Below the pieces are notes generated by a model, which made no database searches, was not told the origin of the DNA, and worked only from the letters and a program-made list of their open reading frames with translations. Positions 26,101-36,120 of a DNA stretch of 64,000 bases are shown here, piece by piece. A program made the position numbers and the translations under genes. Source of the DNA: Aptenodytes patagonicus (taxonomy: Eukaryota; Chordata; Aves; Sphenisciformes; Spheniscidae); contig NC_134982.1 of NCBI RefSeq assembly GCF_965638725.1, positions 42,150,799 through 42,214,798 of the forward strand, written 5' to 3'. How positions within the stretch are numbered: position 1 is the first letter of the stretch; every line of letters begins with the position of its first letter.

Positions 26101-29100
26101 GCAGAACCGGCCCCATGCACACATCAGGAAAGAGAGGTGTTACAACAACTTGAGCATTAAAAACACGTATGTGTTTTTAATAAAAAGCATTGTCTAGCAA
26201 TACCTGTTTGACCAGATCTCATCAGCTGAGTCATGATGGGTCTGACCAGTAGCCAGACAAAAGAATTCCAGAGAATAAGGAGACACTTCAGAAAAATAAC
26301 TTAAATAATTCAAAAGGTAGCATTGTTTCACATTGATCAGAATGAAACCAGTGGGAATTAGAAATTATGGAGTTAGGAAATGCTGTTCAGCTCTCATTGC
26401 AGAGAAACTCATGTCTGTATGAGGTAGCTAAAGAGTTGTCATTGTACTTTTCAGAAAGAAAGATTGGAAGTTGAAATCTCCTGTTCAAATTCCAACATAA
26501 ATAATTACACTCCTGATATATTTCTGCAGCTGCATGAAAAGCATTTCTCAGTTCTTGCCCTACATTTTTGTGCTCTTTGAGAATTGACTTTTCTTCCTTC
26601 CTGTGAGGAAGCAGTTCCTTTCAGCGAAGGATGAAATGATGATTCCCATGCCTTGCTCTTCAAATATTTGGAGATTCCTCAGGAGGGCACAATACAGAGT
26701 GAGTATCATGATGATCTGCTAACTCTCTTGGCAGTCCAAGATAAAGTTACACAGTCTTAAGTATCTATTTACCTGGCTTGCCTCTCAGAGACCCAGGGGA
26801 TGCTGGACTGTGAGGATCTTCATTTTCCAAATGCAAATTGCAAATAGCTTTGGGTTAGGGATACAACACAAACTGCAGGATTTTTTGGCACCATCTGTAT
26901 AAAATAAGTTGGCAGTGTATACTCAAGCCCTATTAGCCACTAGGCAGATTCCTCCTGCTTTCTCATAGTTCTTTACTGCATTTTGTTAGAAAATAAAAAT
27001 GTCTGCTTGAAACAGTAGAAGACCAACTCTGTTAGTAATTCCATAAATCATCCACTTACCAGGAACAATATTGTGGACGTAACGGAGTTCATCTGGAGGG
27101 TTACTTCACTTTCAAAGACCATCTCTAGAGCACCAGAAAAAAGTAACTCCTTAGAAACTGAGGAAGTTCACTGTCTGCTGACACTCTGAGATACTGTACC
27201 TTTTCAAAAAGAAAAAAGAGAACTGATACTAAATTGGTGTATTAGTTTATAAGGTTGCTTTAATTCCTTATTTTGATAGTCCAGTTAGCATCAGTCACTG
27301 AAACAAAATGTTGTTTCAAAAATACATCAATTTATGATGGTTATGTGCCTATCCAACCTCTTTCAAAAAGTGTAAGGCTTCATCTTTCTTATTGATTACA
27401 ATCAGAATGCCCTAGCGATTAACTGAATACCTCAAGGGATTAATTTGGAAATTAATTGTTTTACATTTGTCCTAGGAGATTTTTTCCCTATATGCTGTTT
27501 TTGAAAAACAACAACAACAAAGCCAAGAGTGATGTTTATTGTTTGTATCACCTAAAAATAAATAGTACTGCACATCCATTGTGCAACACTGAAAAAAGAC
27601 TGATAACATGAGATACTCGGCACGTTAAGTCTGTTCTAAGTATTGTGCTGTGTTTTTTACAAAGCTACAAATCATTCTGGACAGCAGTGAAAACACCAGC
27701 CACACACAGAACTTGGTAGGACAAACAACCCAAATCCATGGAAAGATACCAAGTGATCAACAGACATCCTGACTACAGAAAAGCTGCTCAGGGATGTATA
27801 TGCCAGTTTTTAAAAGAATTCTTCAGTGAGCTGTTCCCAAAGGGAGAACATTAACCACTGCTCGGAGGCTGTGCATTCCTGCATGCTGAAAGAAGCTGTA
27901 GGGCACTGCATGTGTGATTTAGATCACCACTACAATAATCCAGATAAGGCAGGTAGTGTTTGCGATTGTTCCAGTATTCACCACTCATGCAAAGAGAAAT
28001 ATTGGCTTGAACTGGTATGATACTTTATCAGAGTGTTTCCACATCTTTTACATTCTTGGAGGACAGATTACTCCACAATGAAATAATATTAGTTATTAAA
28101 TGTGGCGATCATGTGAGAATAAAGGTTACAGTGATAACATTTTTTTTAATCATCTTTACGAGAACAGTGGATTGCAATCCCCAAAAGTCCAAGGTTTGTA
28201 TCTCAACGGAGTAAGTACTACAAAGTGAAGATACTATACAATCTTCTATACATAAACTGCTCGATGGCAACCGTGTGCACTCTCAGGGTCTCTAACAACT
28301 GGTCAAGATAAAATGCAATTTGCATCTGTTGGAAAGAATGAGCTTTTTTATATTCACTCTGATCTCAATACCTATTCCATAAAGTGCATTTATTTTATAA
28401 GCTAGGAGGGGAAGAAGATAATTAGGGAAATTCCAACTAGTACCTTCAGCAACCTGAGAGGCAGATAAAATTAGCTCTCAGATTGTGTCCTTATTGGCAC
28501 CTGCTGAGCATTATTGTTCTCTGTGGACCTTCTCTGGTACAGCAGATTGAAAGTCAGCAAACGCTTATATGTAAAAAAGGAAGAAAAGTCTTTGTGTTGG
28601 TCTTTTTTACACATACAGTAAAAAAGATGGGAATTATGAGTTCCTGCTCAGTTTTTTTGCTCTTCGGAAATAGCGGCTGTAGTAGAACAACATAGGCAGT
28701 GAAATCAACAACTGTGATTCTTAACAAGCACAGAGAGTAGGCTTCTCAAAATTGTATGTACATGTAAATCTACCTAAATGCACATTTAATCACTTTTCCT
28801 GCCTTTCATAGCTGGGTGACTCCTGGGAGGAAAAATCAAGATGTATTCATTTCTGCAGAAATACCAAAACTTCTTTTGGTATCACGTAATAGCCAATGCT
28901 GCTTTAGGAGAAATAGAGTAGTAAACATTTACTTGTTTGATGAAATGAATGCTGAAATTCTCAAAACAGCTGCTGGTGTAAACATCCACAGGTAAATTGA
29001 ATTTCCGTTTACAGTCTTGCACAAAATATGGCATGATGGATATTAAGAGGAACAGCATAGTTGTTTAATGTTATTTCTATGGGTAAATGTTTACTGAAGT

Positions 29101-32100
29101 TGACCTTTATTATTTGATCTTATATTGAATTCTAAGCAGAACAAGTTGTGGATCTGAACAAAGCTCTTGGCAGATTCAGCATCGTGGGCAGTAAGCTCCT
29201 GTTACGTGTAACTGCTGGGTGGAGCTAAACAACCATTACATACCATGTGAAGTACCACTTGCTGTATGCAGATGACTACTTAATTAGCAAGCTAGGTCAT
29301 TTAGATTAATATTTATAAAGAACTTCATGTGCAATGCTGGCAGCAGCCAAGTGCTAATTTTATTATAATTCTGTTCTTGCAAACAGTGGAAGCATACTTA
29401 ATGTCTTTGGGCTTTAGGATGCTGGAATCCAAACTAGACAGGCAAAATGTGTGTTTGCATTACAGGTCATTAGAAAACATTTGATATTTGCGATTTGTGT
29501 TACCGCTTCTGGCTGGTGTGACTTGTCCAGGAACATGCTAAATATAACTGGACTTCTGATTCACAAACATTTGTGAGGGGAGGTTCTCAGCCGGAGTAAA
29601 GTTGGAACATAAAAAGGAGAGTTTTCCAGGTTCTGCCAAGTCAGGTGAAGGGAGCTTCATTGGCAGTAGACAAAATTAAGAAAGCCTAAATAATAGACTT
29701 GTTCTGTCTCTCTACCCAACTCCTTCAAACAATAAGAAAGGATATTTCATACTAGTTTTTTATTTGCAGCAGCAATAGTTGCTCCTTGAACAGTATTAGT
29801 GAGAAAATAATAACTTTTTCACAGAGAAAGTTGGTTTAGAAGACAAAGCTAGCCATGGTGCTAGAAGTACTGTCTGATCAGTTCTGCAAAGTTCCCTTGC
29901 AGCTGCCTTGTTAAGTTGCTTCACTCAAAAACTAAACCTCTGCAGCTGTTACACAAAGTTAAACTATTTGGTTTTGAACGTTGGCACCATTATTTGTACA
30001 GTCTAAGGCCACCAGAAACTTGGTGTTTTGACTGATATAGTCTTTCTAAGATTTATTCTCTTTGTATTTTGAAGAAGAATTAGACAAATTGGTTTAGCGT
30101 CAGCGAGACCTACCTAACCCAGGCCTGGCTTACTCATCTGAGCCACAAAAGTTACCTGAAATGCTGAACAGCACGTTGCTAATCTTGAAATCCAACACTG
30201 ACTTTCTCACCGACCTCTGAACCCACTGCAAGATATGTCGTTTGTCTGATTCAGTGTTGATATTTGTAACACAAAAAAAGTAGCACTCATCTTAATGCTA
30301 TGAATATTAATTACTGTTCTTACTAGGTTTCAAACAAGTGAAATACATATAAATAGCTGCACAGATAAATAAATAGCTGCATTAAAAAGAAGGAACACAC
30401 ATTCATAAGAGAATCATGTCCTTTCCCAGTTTCTCGCCTCAGAAATCAAGCACCTTTTAGATCATCTGGTTGTCCGAGTCCTTGGACATATAATTAAATT
30501 CAGCGAACTGACATCTTTGTTAATCTTTTTTCCAGTCTTCTTACAGGTTTTTCTCTACATACTGAACTACACAGGTCTGCAATGCCAACATGCATGACAA
30601 TCCACCATGGTGAAGTTCACGCACACACAAAACATGTATTTGAACCTGGAGCCTGCATTTGTGGTGGCAGAGATCCTCCAGTGTTACAGGCACTAGTATT
30701 TCAGATTAGGTTGAAATTATTTGGCAGGTCTAAGGAGGGGGGGGGGGGGGGGGGGGGGGAAGAAAAAGAGATCTCTGGTGCAGACAGCGATGTAACTGCA
30801 GTGGCAACTTTCTCAGTCCTGAACCTTTGCGTTGACAGGAATCTGCTTTGCCAAGTACTGAGGCAATGGAGTGGCATCATGCTATGTATGTGACAATAGC
30901 TGTGTGCTTTTCATGGACGTGTGGGGGTCAGAGCCCTGAGGTGGGCACTTGAGGTTCCATACTTGGTGGGAGAGAAGAACTGAATAACTCAGGCTATGCT
31001 ACGCAACCTTGCTCAATCACTGCCTGTGCTCCAACTAGAAGTTACGCAGCCAAGTCAGCACAGTGAGCATGACCCAGTATCCTCTTTACCCCAGCAGGAC
31101 TGATCAGCTTTAATTTAGCACTGCATTAAGTGCCCACACTGGAGCTGACTTGCAGTCAACTATCTTGGAAGCAAGGGCAGAGCGTGCTTTTGTCTGCCCT
31201 ACAATGGCAGCTTTGGAAAGGCTTTCAGAACAACGAGTGCACTTGAGTAGCAGGACATTTTGAGCAGCCAAGAAGAAAATACTAAGGATGAACTATTACC
31301 ACTAGCCACAGTCCTCTCTGGAAATTGGGAGTCTTATTCAGTCAAGCCAGAGAAGGGCTTCCCCCAACTGGCGGTCTCCAGCCTGGACCCCAGCCCTGGT
31401 GTTCTCTGAGGCTACAGCTATCCGCAGGAGATCAGTCCTTAGAGAGAACTGGAGTTTCCTATTTCCTGAAGGGATTCACACCCACAGCTCTCACCTTGAA
31501 ACCACGCACTCAGGCTCTTGGGCTATTCTGGAGAAGATGGTCTCCACCCTTCTTTTTAAAACCATTTGACTTTGAATGAGAGAATGAACTTCTTCCTTAG
31601 GATCCTTGGGTGGAACAGGGCGAGATCTGAATCCCAGGCTCCGCTCTAAGGGCTCCTTAGCATTTTGCAATCAAACGTAAAAATATCACAAAACCTCTGA
31701 GCTGCTTTGAAGCTTGTTTGAAGCAGTTTCTTAAACTCTTCCCTAGGCTACTGCTACAGACAGCACGATGGGCCTGATGGGCTTGCTACAGCTGCTTTGG
31801 TGTTCTTAGCAGGGGCTGAAATCTGGGCAAATTTACAAACTGAATGCTTATTTATATGAAGACCTAATTGCCTGAGGGAGCGCACAGGAGCTGAATATTA
31901 GGGAAATTTAAGAGAAGTTAGGAGTTTAAGCTCTTTTAGCATTAAGAATCAGCTGTGGAGCAGGTCTTTGCGATTTTGAATTTGTGTAGAGTATATGTGC
32001 CCGTATGCTGCCCTAGGTATCTAAAACCACCTCTGGCTCTCTCGCAAAACAACCAAAATCAAGTAAGCTAAAGCTGATTTGCCACAGACTTTAACTTAAG

Positions 32101-32859
32101 CTGATTTCAGTGCAAGACTGACTAGAAGAGATTTTACCTAAACTCAGTACAGGCTACTGTTAAAACAGGGGCATAGAAAAGGAGTGACAGTGAAAGTCAA
32201 TGGTTGATTGTTATACAGAAAAGCATTTTCTAAGTATAAAAAATAAATCCAGTCTTTTTTTCAGCTTAGGGTTATAATAGCATTTTTCACATTCTGGGGT
32301 AAATATAACAGTTAAGATAACCTTAATGAGTAAGACAATGTTCTTAGCTGATTATTACTAAACAAAGCCAGTGCTGGTACAACCAGACCACAAAACAGGA
32401 TCTACTATCGTATTGTTTAGGTACATCTTTCCGAGACAAAACTTTCTTCAACAGGGATAGCTTCTTTTAGAAAAATGAAGGGACTGAGAGGATGGGTTTA
32501 AGGCCAGAGGGGCCTTTCTAGTCTCTCTTTTGTCCTTAGAGATGATTTATGATAATGTGGCGCATATGTGCAAGCATAGGCATATTCAAGCACAGTACAA
32601 TTCATATTGTACTACACGTACAAAGGCTGTGTAGTAAGTAAATCCTAAAAGCTGAAAAAACGTTAGGGGCATGAGCTGTAGAACCCACAAGACCCCTTCA
32701 CTGGTACCAGTAAACACAGGAGAATCAATATGAGGATATTACTCAGCAGTACCCAAAATTGTGAAAGGAAGTCACTATGTTTAAACCCTTTGCTTTTTAT
32801 GTCACACGTTCCCAAACATTGACTCTGAACCTGCACTGACCGATTCATCCAGCTATTGG
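20121..32859. other. Intergenic DNA, no gene recognised
   Basis: About 12.7 kb of AT-rich noncoding sequence with no exon, RNA gene or clear transposon. Short items seen are a CA/GT palindromic stretch around 24587-24600, an 11-bp-arm palindrome at 26156-26181 (attaaaaacac, gtat loop), a 9-bp-arm hairpin at 23387-23409 (cacaagaac), and a long poly-G run listed separately. Open frames are all at or below about 100 codons and unremarkable. Confidence 0.55.
30737..30759 (+). repeat. Poly-G homopolymer, 23 nt
   Basis: An uninterrupted run of 23 G within AT-rich DNA, followed by a purine-rich gaagaaaaagaga tail. It can form a G-quadruplex or triplex (H-DNA). Homopolymers of this length are prone to sequencing error, so the exact count is uncertain. 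Confidence 0.9.
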
Positions 32860-33542
32860 ATCACAGAACCACAGATTGGTTGAGGTTGGAAGGGACCTCT
32901 GGAGGTCATCTGGTCCGACCCCTCTGCTCAAGCAAGGCCATCTAGAGCCAGTTACCCAGGACCATGTCCAGGCGGCTTTTGAAGGGATGGAGGCTCCACA
33001 TCCTCCCTGGGCAACCTGTGCCAGTGCTCAGTCATCCTCACAGTGAAAAGCATTTCCTGGTGTTCAGGAGGAACCTCCTGTGTTTCAGTTTGTGCCTGTT
33101 GCCTCTTGTCCTGTCACTGGACATCACTGGAAAGAGCCTGGCTCCGTCCTCTTTGCACCCTCCCTTCAGGTATTTGTACACATTAATAAGATCCCCCCTG
33201 AGCCTTCTCTGCTCCAGGCTGGACAGTCCCAACTCTCTCAGCCTTTCTTCACAGGAGAGATGCTCCAGTCCCTTCATCATCTTCGTGGCCCTTTGTTGGA
33301 CTTGCTCCAGTACGTCCATGTCTCTCTTGTACTGGGGAGCCCAGAACTGGACCCAGCACTCCAGGTGTGGCCTCACCAGTGCTGAGTAAAGGGGAAGGAT
33401 CACCTCCCTCCACCTGCTGGCAGCACTCCTGCAGCCCAGGACACCATTAGCTGCTTTTGCCGCAAGGGCACACTGCTGGCTGGTGTTCGACTTGGTGTCT
33501 ACCAGGACCCACAGCCTTTTACTGCAAAGCTGCTTTCCAGAT
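32860..33542 (-). mobile_element. CR1: CR1 LINE, 5'-truncated copy
   Basis: A minus-strand CR1 of about 680 bp. Its left end has the 3'-UTR signature (tcacagaaccacagattgg, ggttggaagggacctc). The minus strand encodes the C-terminal part of the ORF2 endonuclease/reverse-transcriptase polyprotein. Typical pieces read [29 protein letters not shown] and [11 protein letters not shown]. The frame is open for about 168 codons from roughly 33540 down to a stop at 33038, where a small deletion in the RKCFSL region shifts the usual reading. The copy is therefore truncated at its 5' end and frameshifted near its 3' end, and cannot move on its own. Confidence 0.96.
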
Positions 33543-34324
33543 ACTTATTTTGGCTGGAAAGAATTTCTACTGACGAAGAATTAAACTTCCTGAGGAAAAC
33601 TCTCACAACTGAACAGCGTAATGCCACCAGCAGTGGCAATTACAACATTACTGTAAATTTAGTTGCCAGTACTCTTACAGTTACAGCATCCAGCATGGCT
33701 TCCCAGTACTATAGTTGAGAGAGCTCCAAAGCCAGGCTATGCTAATGCTTCGGGGATCTGAAGCTGGGGGATTTGCAGCAGTAGCAACGCAGTGGTGGGA
33801 GATTGTAAAAGATCCTCGCTTCCTGAGAATTGTCCAGGGAGAAAAATACAGACATCTTCAATTTCAGCTAGAATGCTATGGAAGTCTAATGTAAAGTCAG
33901 ACAACACCCACCCACCCACACCTCCTTTGTTTCTGATGAAAAACACCAGTAAAGGGGAAGGAAAGGAGATATATTTCTGCACACAACTGGAAACCAAATA
34001 CTGTATTGGAAAACATTTAAAAAAATAACTTTGTTCCTCAGGATATACAACACAAGCATTCCCCAAATTGTTTTCCTGCCTCTCGCCCTCCCTAAAACCT
34101 TCTTGTCAGGAACTGTTGTCATGCAGAAAATCTTGAACAATTAAGTTAAAGGAGAATAACCTGCTATATTAGCTTTGCAGGCTTTGCAGAAAATTAACAC
34201 TTTCAGGAACTGTGCACACACTGAGGCCAGGAGCCGTGGTGAAATGCGAGGGGTCTTGGTGCTGTGGTGGAGGACCGCTGTTGCTTTGCTGCAGCAGCAA
34301 GGTGACTCCTCACCTCTTGGTATC
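33543..34324. other. Intergenic spacer between CR1 and minisatellite
   Basis: Unique-looking noncoding DNA. I see no exon, transposon or strong regulatory motif. A short CCCACCCACACC stretch lies near 33908. Confidence 0.5.
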
Positions 34325-34521
34325 GTCTCAGTTTTGGTGATGGGTTAATGTGGTATGGTCTCAATTTTTTTGATGGGTTAATGGGACATCTCGATTTCGG
34401 CGATGGGTTAATGTGAGACGGTCTCAGTTCTGGTGATGGGTTAATGTGGCACCGTCTCAGGTTTGGTGAGGGGTTAATGTGACATCATCTCAGTTTGAAA
34501 GCCCTGCAGTAATGGGTTAAC
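34325..34521 (+). repeat. 33-bp minisatellite containing GGGTTAA
   Basis: Six tandem units start at 34325, 34358, 34388, 34421, 34454 and 34487, so the period is 33 bp with one 30-bp unit. Each unit begins (g/a)tctca/g and carries a core gatgggttaatg about 17 bp later. The last unit is diverged and interrupted by gccctgcag. The copies differ by several substitutions, so the array is old. It directly abuts the upstream CpG island. The GGGTTA core is a permutation of the telomere hexamer, but the period is not telomeric. Confidence 0.92.
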
Positions 34522-34747
34522 GCGGCTGGAGCGATGAAAACTTCAAGCCCATTCAGGTGCCCCTGCAGAGAGACGCCAGAATAAATCCACAGCACCCAGC
34601 AAAGGAAGCCACAAGCCCGTAGAGGTCCGGGGGCCGGGAGCTTCCCGGGCGAGAGCCGGGCGGCCCCGGGGACGGCGGGCGGGCGGGGCGAGGGGAGGCG
34701 GACATGTTAGCGGAGGCTGCGCCACCGCGGGGGCGGGCGGGCGTAAG

Positions 34748-34788
34748 ATGGAGGCGGCGGGCGAGCGCGGCGGCGGAGGGCATCCGAG
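34748..34788 (+). other. Candidate first exon (speculative)
   Basis: The frame MEAAGERGGGGHPR starts at an ATG with A at -3 and G at +4. It ends at CCGAG|GTGAGG, a near-consensus 5' splice site, inside a CpG island. The exon would hold 41 coding bases, ending in phase 2. KLF9 exon 2 needs a phase-1 donor, so a direct splice would not give an in-frame KLF9 protein, although it could still be a 5' UTR exon. The peptide matches no family I recognise. Short GC-rich frames of this kind also occur by chance. Confidence 0.25.
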
Positions 34789-34862
34789 GTGAGGCGAGGC
34801 GGAGCCAGCGACGGGGACGCCCGTCCCCTTCCCGGGGAGGAGGAGGACGGGCTGTGGCTGAA

Positions 34863-34882
34863 GGGGGGGGGGGGGGGGGGGG
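34863..34882 (+). repeat. Poly-G homopolymer, 20 nt
   Basis: An uninterrupted run of 20 G in the upstream CpG island, about 75 bp after the candidate splice donor. It has strong G-quadruplex potential. The exact length is unreliable in short-read assemblies. Confidence 0.9.
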
Positions 34883-35124
34883 ATGCTGGGGCCGGGGCAT
34901 AACCCGCGGCAGCCCGGCGCCGTGGTTGTCATGCCCACCCACCCCCCCCAAAAAACTTCCCCCCCCCCCCCCTTAAAAGTGTGCTCCCGCAGGCTGCCCA
35001 CCCCGGGGCCCCCGGGGCGCCGCTGGCTCCCCGCTCCCCGGCAGCCCGCCCCGCCTGCGGCCTGATGCTACGCTCTGCCACCCCCCCCAAAACAAAAAAA
35101 ACAAAACCCGACCCCCCCAAATGT

Positions 35125-35345
35125 AAACTAAACATATATTTTATATATGTATTATTTAAATATGTAAATGGTGTTTATTGTATATGTAATATATGTATAT
35201 ATGTAATAATATGTATACATGTACAATAGGTATATATTATACACAATACATAAAAATTCAGGAATATATGTGTATATATTAAGATATTTATATATATATG
35301 GTTTTACGTTATATATACATCTAAATTCTATCTGTGTATAAAATA
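35125..35345. repeat. AT-only low-complexity block inside the CpG island
   Basis: About 220 bp composed almost wholly of A and T, in tatata, tatgta and atatat patterns with many short palindromes such as tatacata/tgtata. It interrupts DNA of very high GC on both sides. It probably originated as an expanded TA-type microsatellite. It could act as an unwinding element or a matrix-attachment-like region. Confidence 0.85.
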
Positions 35346-35583
35346 ATAACAGTTTTTTAATACAGATGTTTTGGTGGCGGTGGCGGCGGGGAGGGTTGAG
35401 AAGGGTGACGCCGTGGGCTTGCAAAGGCCTCCCCGCGGTGAAAGAAAAAAAAAAAGAAACCCCCCAAAACCTGGTAATTTAACAAGCCACAATAAAATAC
35501 AATCGCTGTGATACAGCACGGAGAGGAAAACAGCCGCAAAGCCCCGGGCGCGCGGCCTCACCGCGGCAGCGGGTGCGGGGGCC

Positions 35584-35607
35584 GGGGGGGGGGGGGGGGG
35601 GGGGGGG
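35584..35607 (+). repeat. Poly-G homopolymer, 24 nt
   Basis: A run of 24 G just upstream of an E-box (CACGTG, 35624-35629). A second run of 16 G lies at 35644-35659, so the E-box is framed by two G tracts. Long G-quadruplex or triplex structures are possible. Confidence 0.9.
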
Positions 35608-35941
35608 CTGTTTCCACGCGGCTCACGTGGGCCGGTCGCGGGCGGGGGGGGGGGGGGGGAAGGGGGGCGGGCCCGGCACCCCCGATCTAGGGCAGTTTGT
35701 TCAACTGCGGTAACGGGAGCTCGATGTTCCCGCAGCGCGGGGATTTCTGAGAACTGGGGCTGTGTCCTCAGATGAACCCGGCTGCCTGCTTCCCCCTGCC
35801 TGCTCCGGAGCCTTAAAGCGGCGAGGCCGAGGTGTGCGGTGGGACCCACCCCTGCCGGCGCCTCACGTACGCCTGCAGCCCGCAGTGCGGAGCGGAGCTG
35901 CGGGCAGCTCGGGAGGGGAGGGCAGCGCTGCCCGGCGGCCC

Positions 35942-36009
35942 CTCCGCCCGGAGGCAGAGACCCTGGACCTCGCCGAGGCGAGGTCCAGGGTCTCTGCCTC
36001 CGGGCGGAG
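35942..36009. repeat. Perfect 33-bp inverted repeat (foldback palindrome)
   Basis: Arm 35942-35974 (begins ctccgcccggaggcagag) and arm 35977-36009 are exact reverse complements separated by only 2 nt. Past one mismatch, five more pairs extend the symmetry to 35936-36015. It lies at the right edge of the upstream CpG island. Perfect identity suggests a very recent origin, gene-conversion maintenance, or an assembly/template-switch artefact. No coding frame uses it. Confidence 0.95.
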
Positions 36010-36120
36010 CGGCCGAGCTGGGGTCTGTGACTGACCCCCTGCCTGCATTGACCAGGGAAGATCCGTCTCCCCCCTCGAAGACCTCACGCCTTCCTCGAAG
36101 CACACGGACTGCGCTTCAGC

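Larger units (their letters stand above)
34620..36120. promoter_or_regulatory. Upstream CpG island (about 5-6 kb from KLF9)
   Basis: A very GC- and CpG-rich block, split by an AT-only segment at 35125-35345. It holds GC boxes, three poly-G runs, an E-box CACGTG at 35624-35629 and a long inverted repeat at its right edge. An ATG with strong Kozak context at 34748 leads to a consensus splice donor at 34788/34789. The block therefore looks like a promoter with a first exon. Which transcript it drives is unknown: an alternative KLF9 5' exon, a lncRNA or an unannotated gene are all possible. Confidence 0.6.

Noticed and set aside
1..33000. Exons of TRPM3, the expected upstream neighbour
   Set aside because: No long exon-like open frame or recognisable TRPM3 protein segment was found on either strand.
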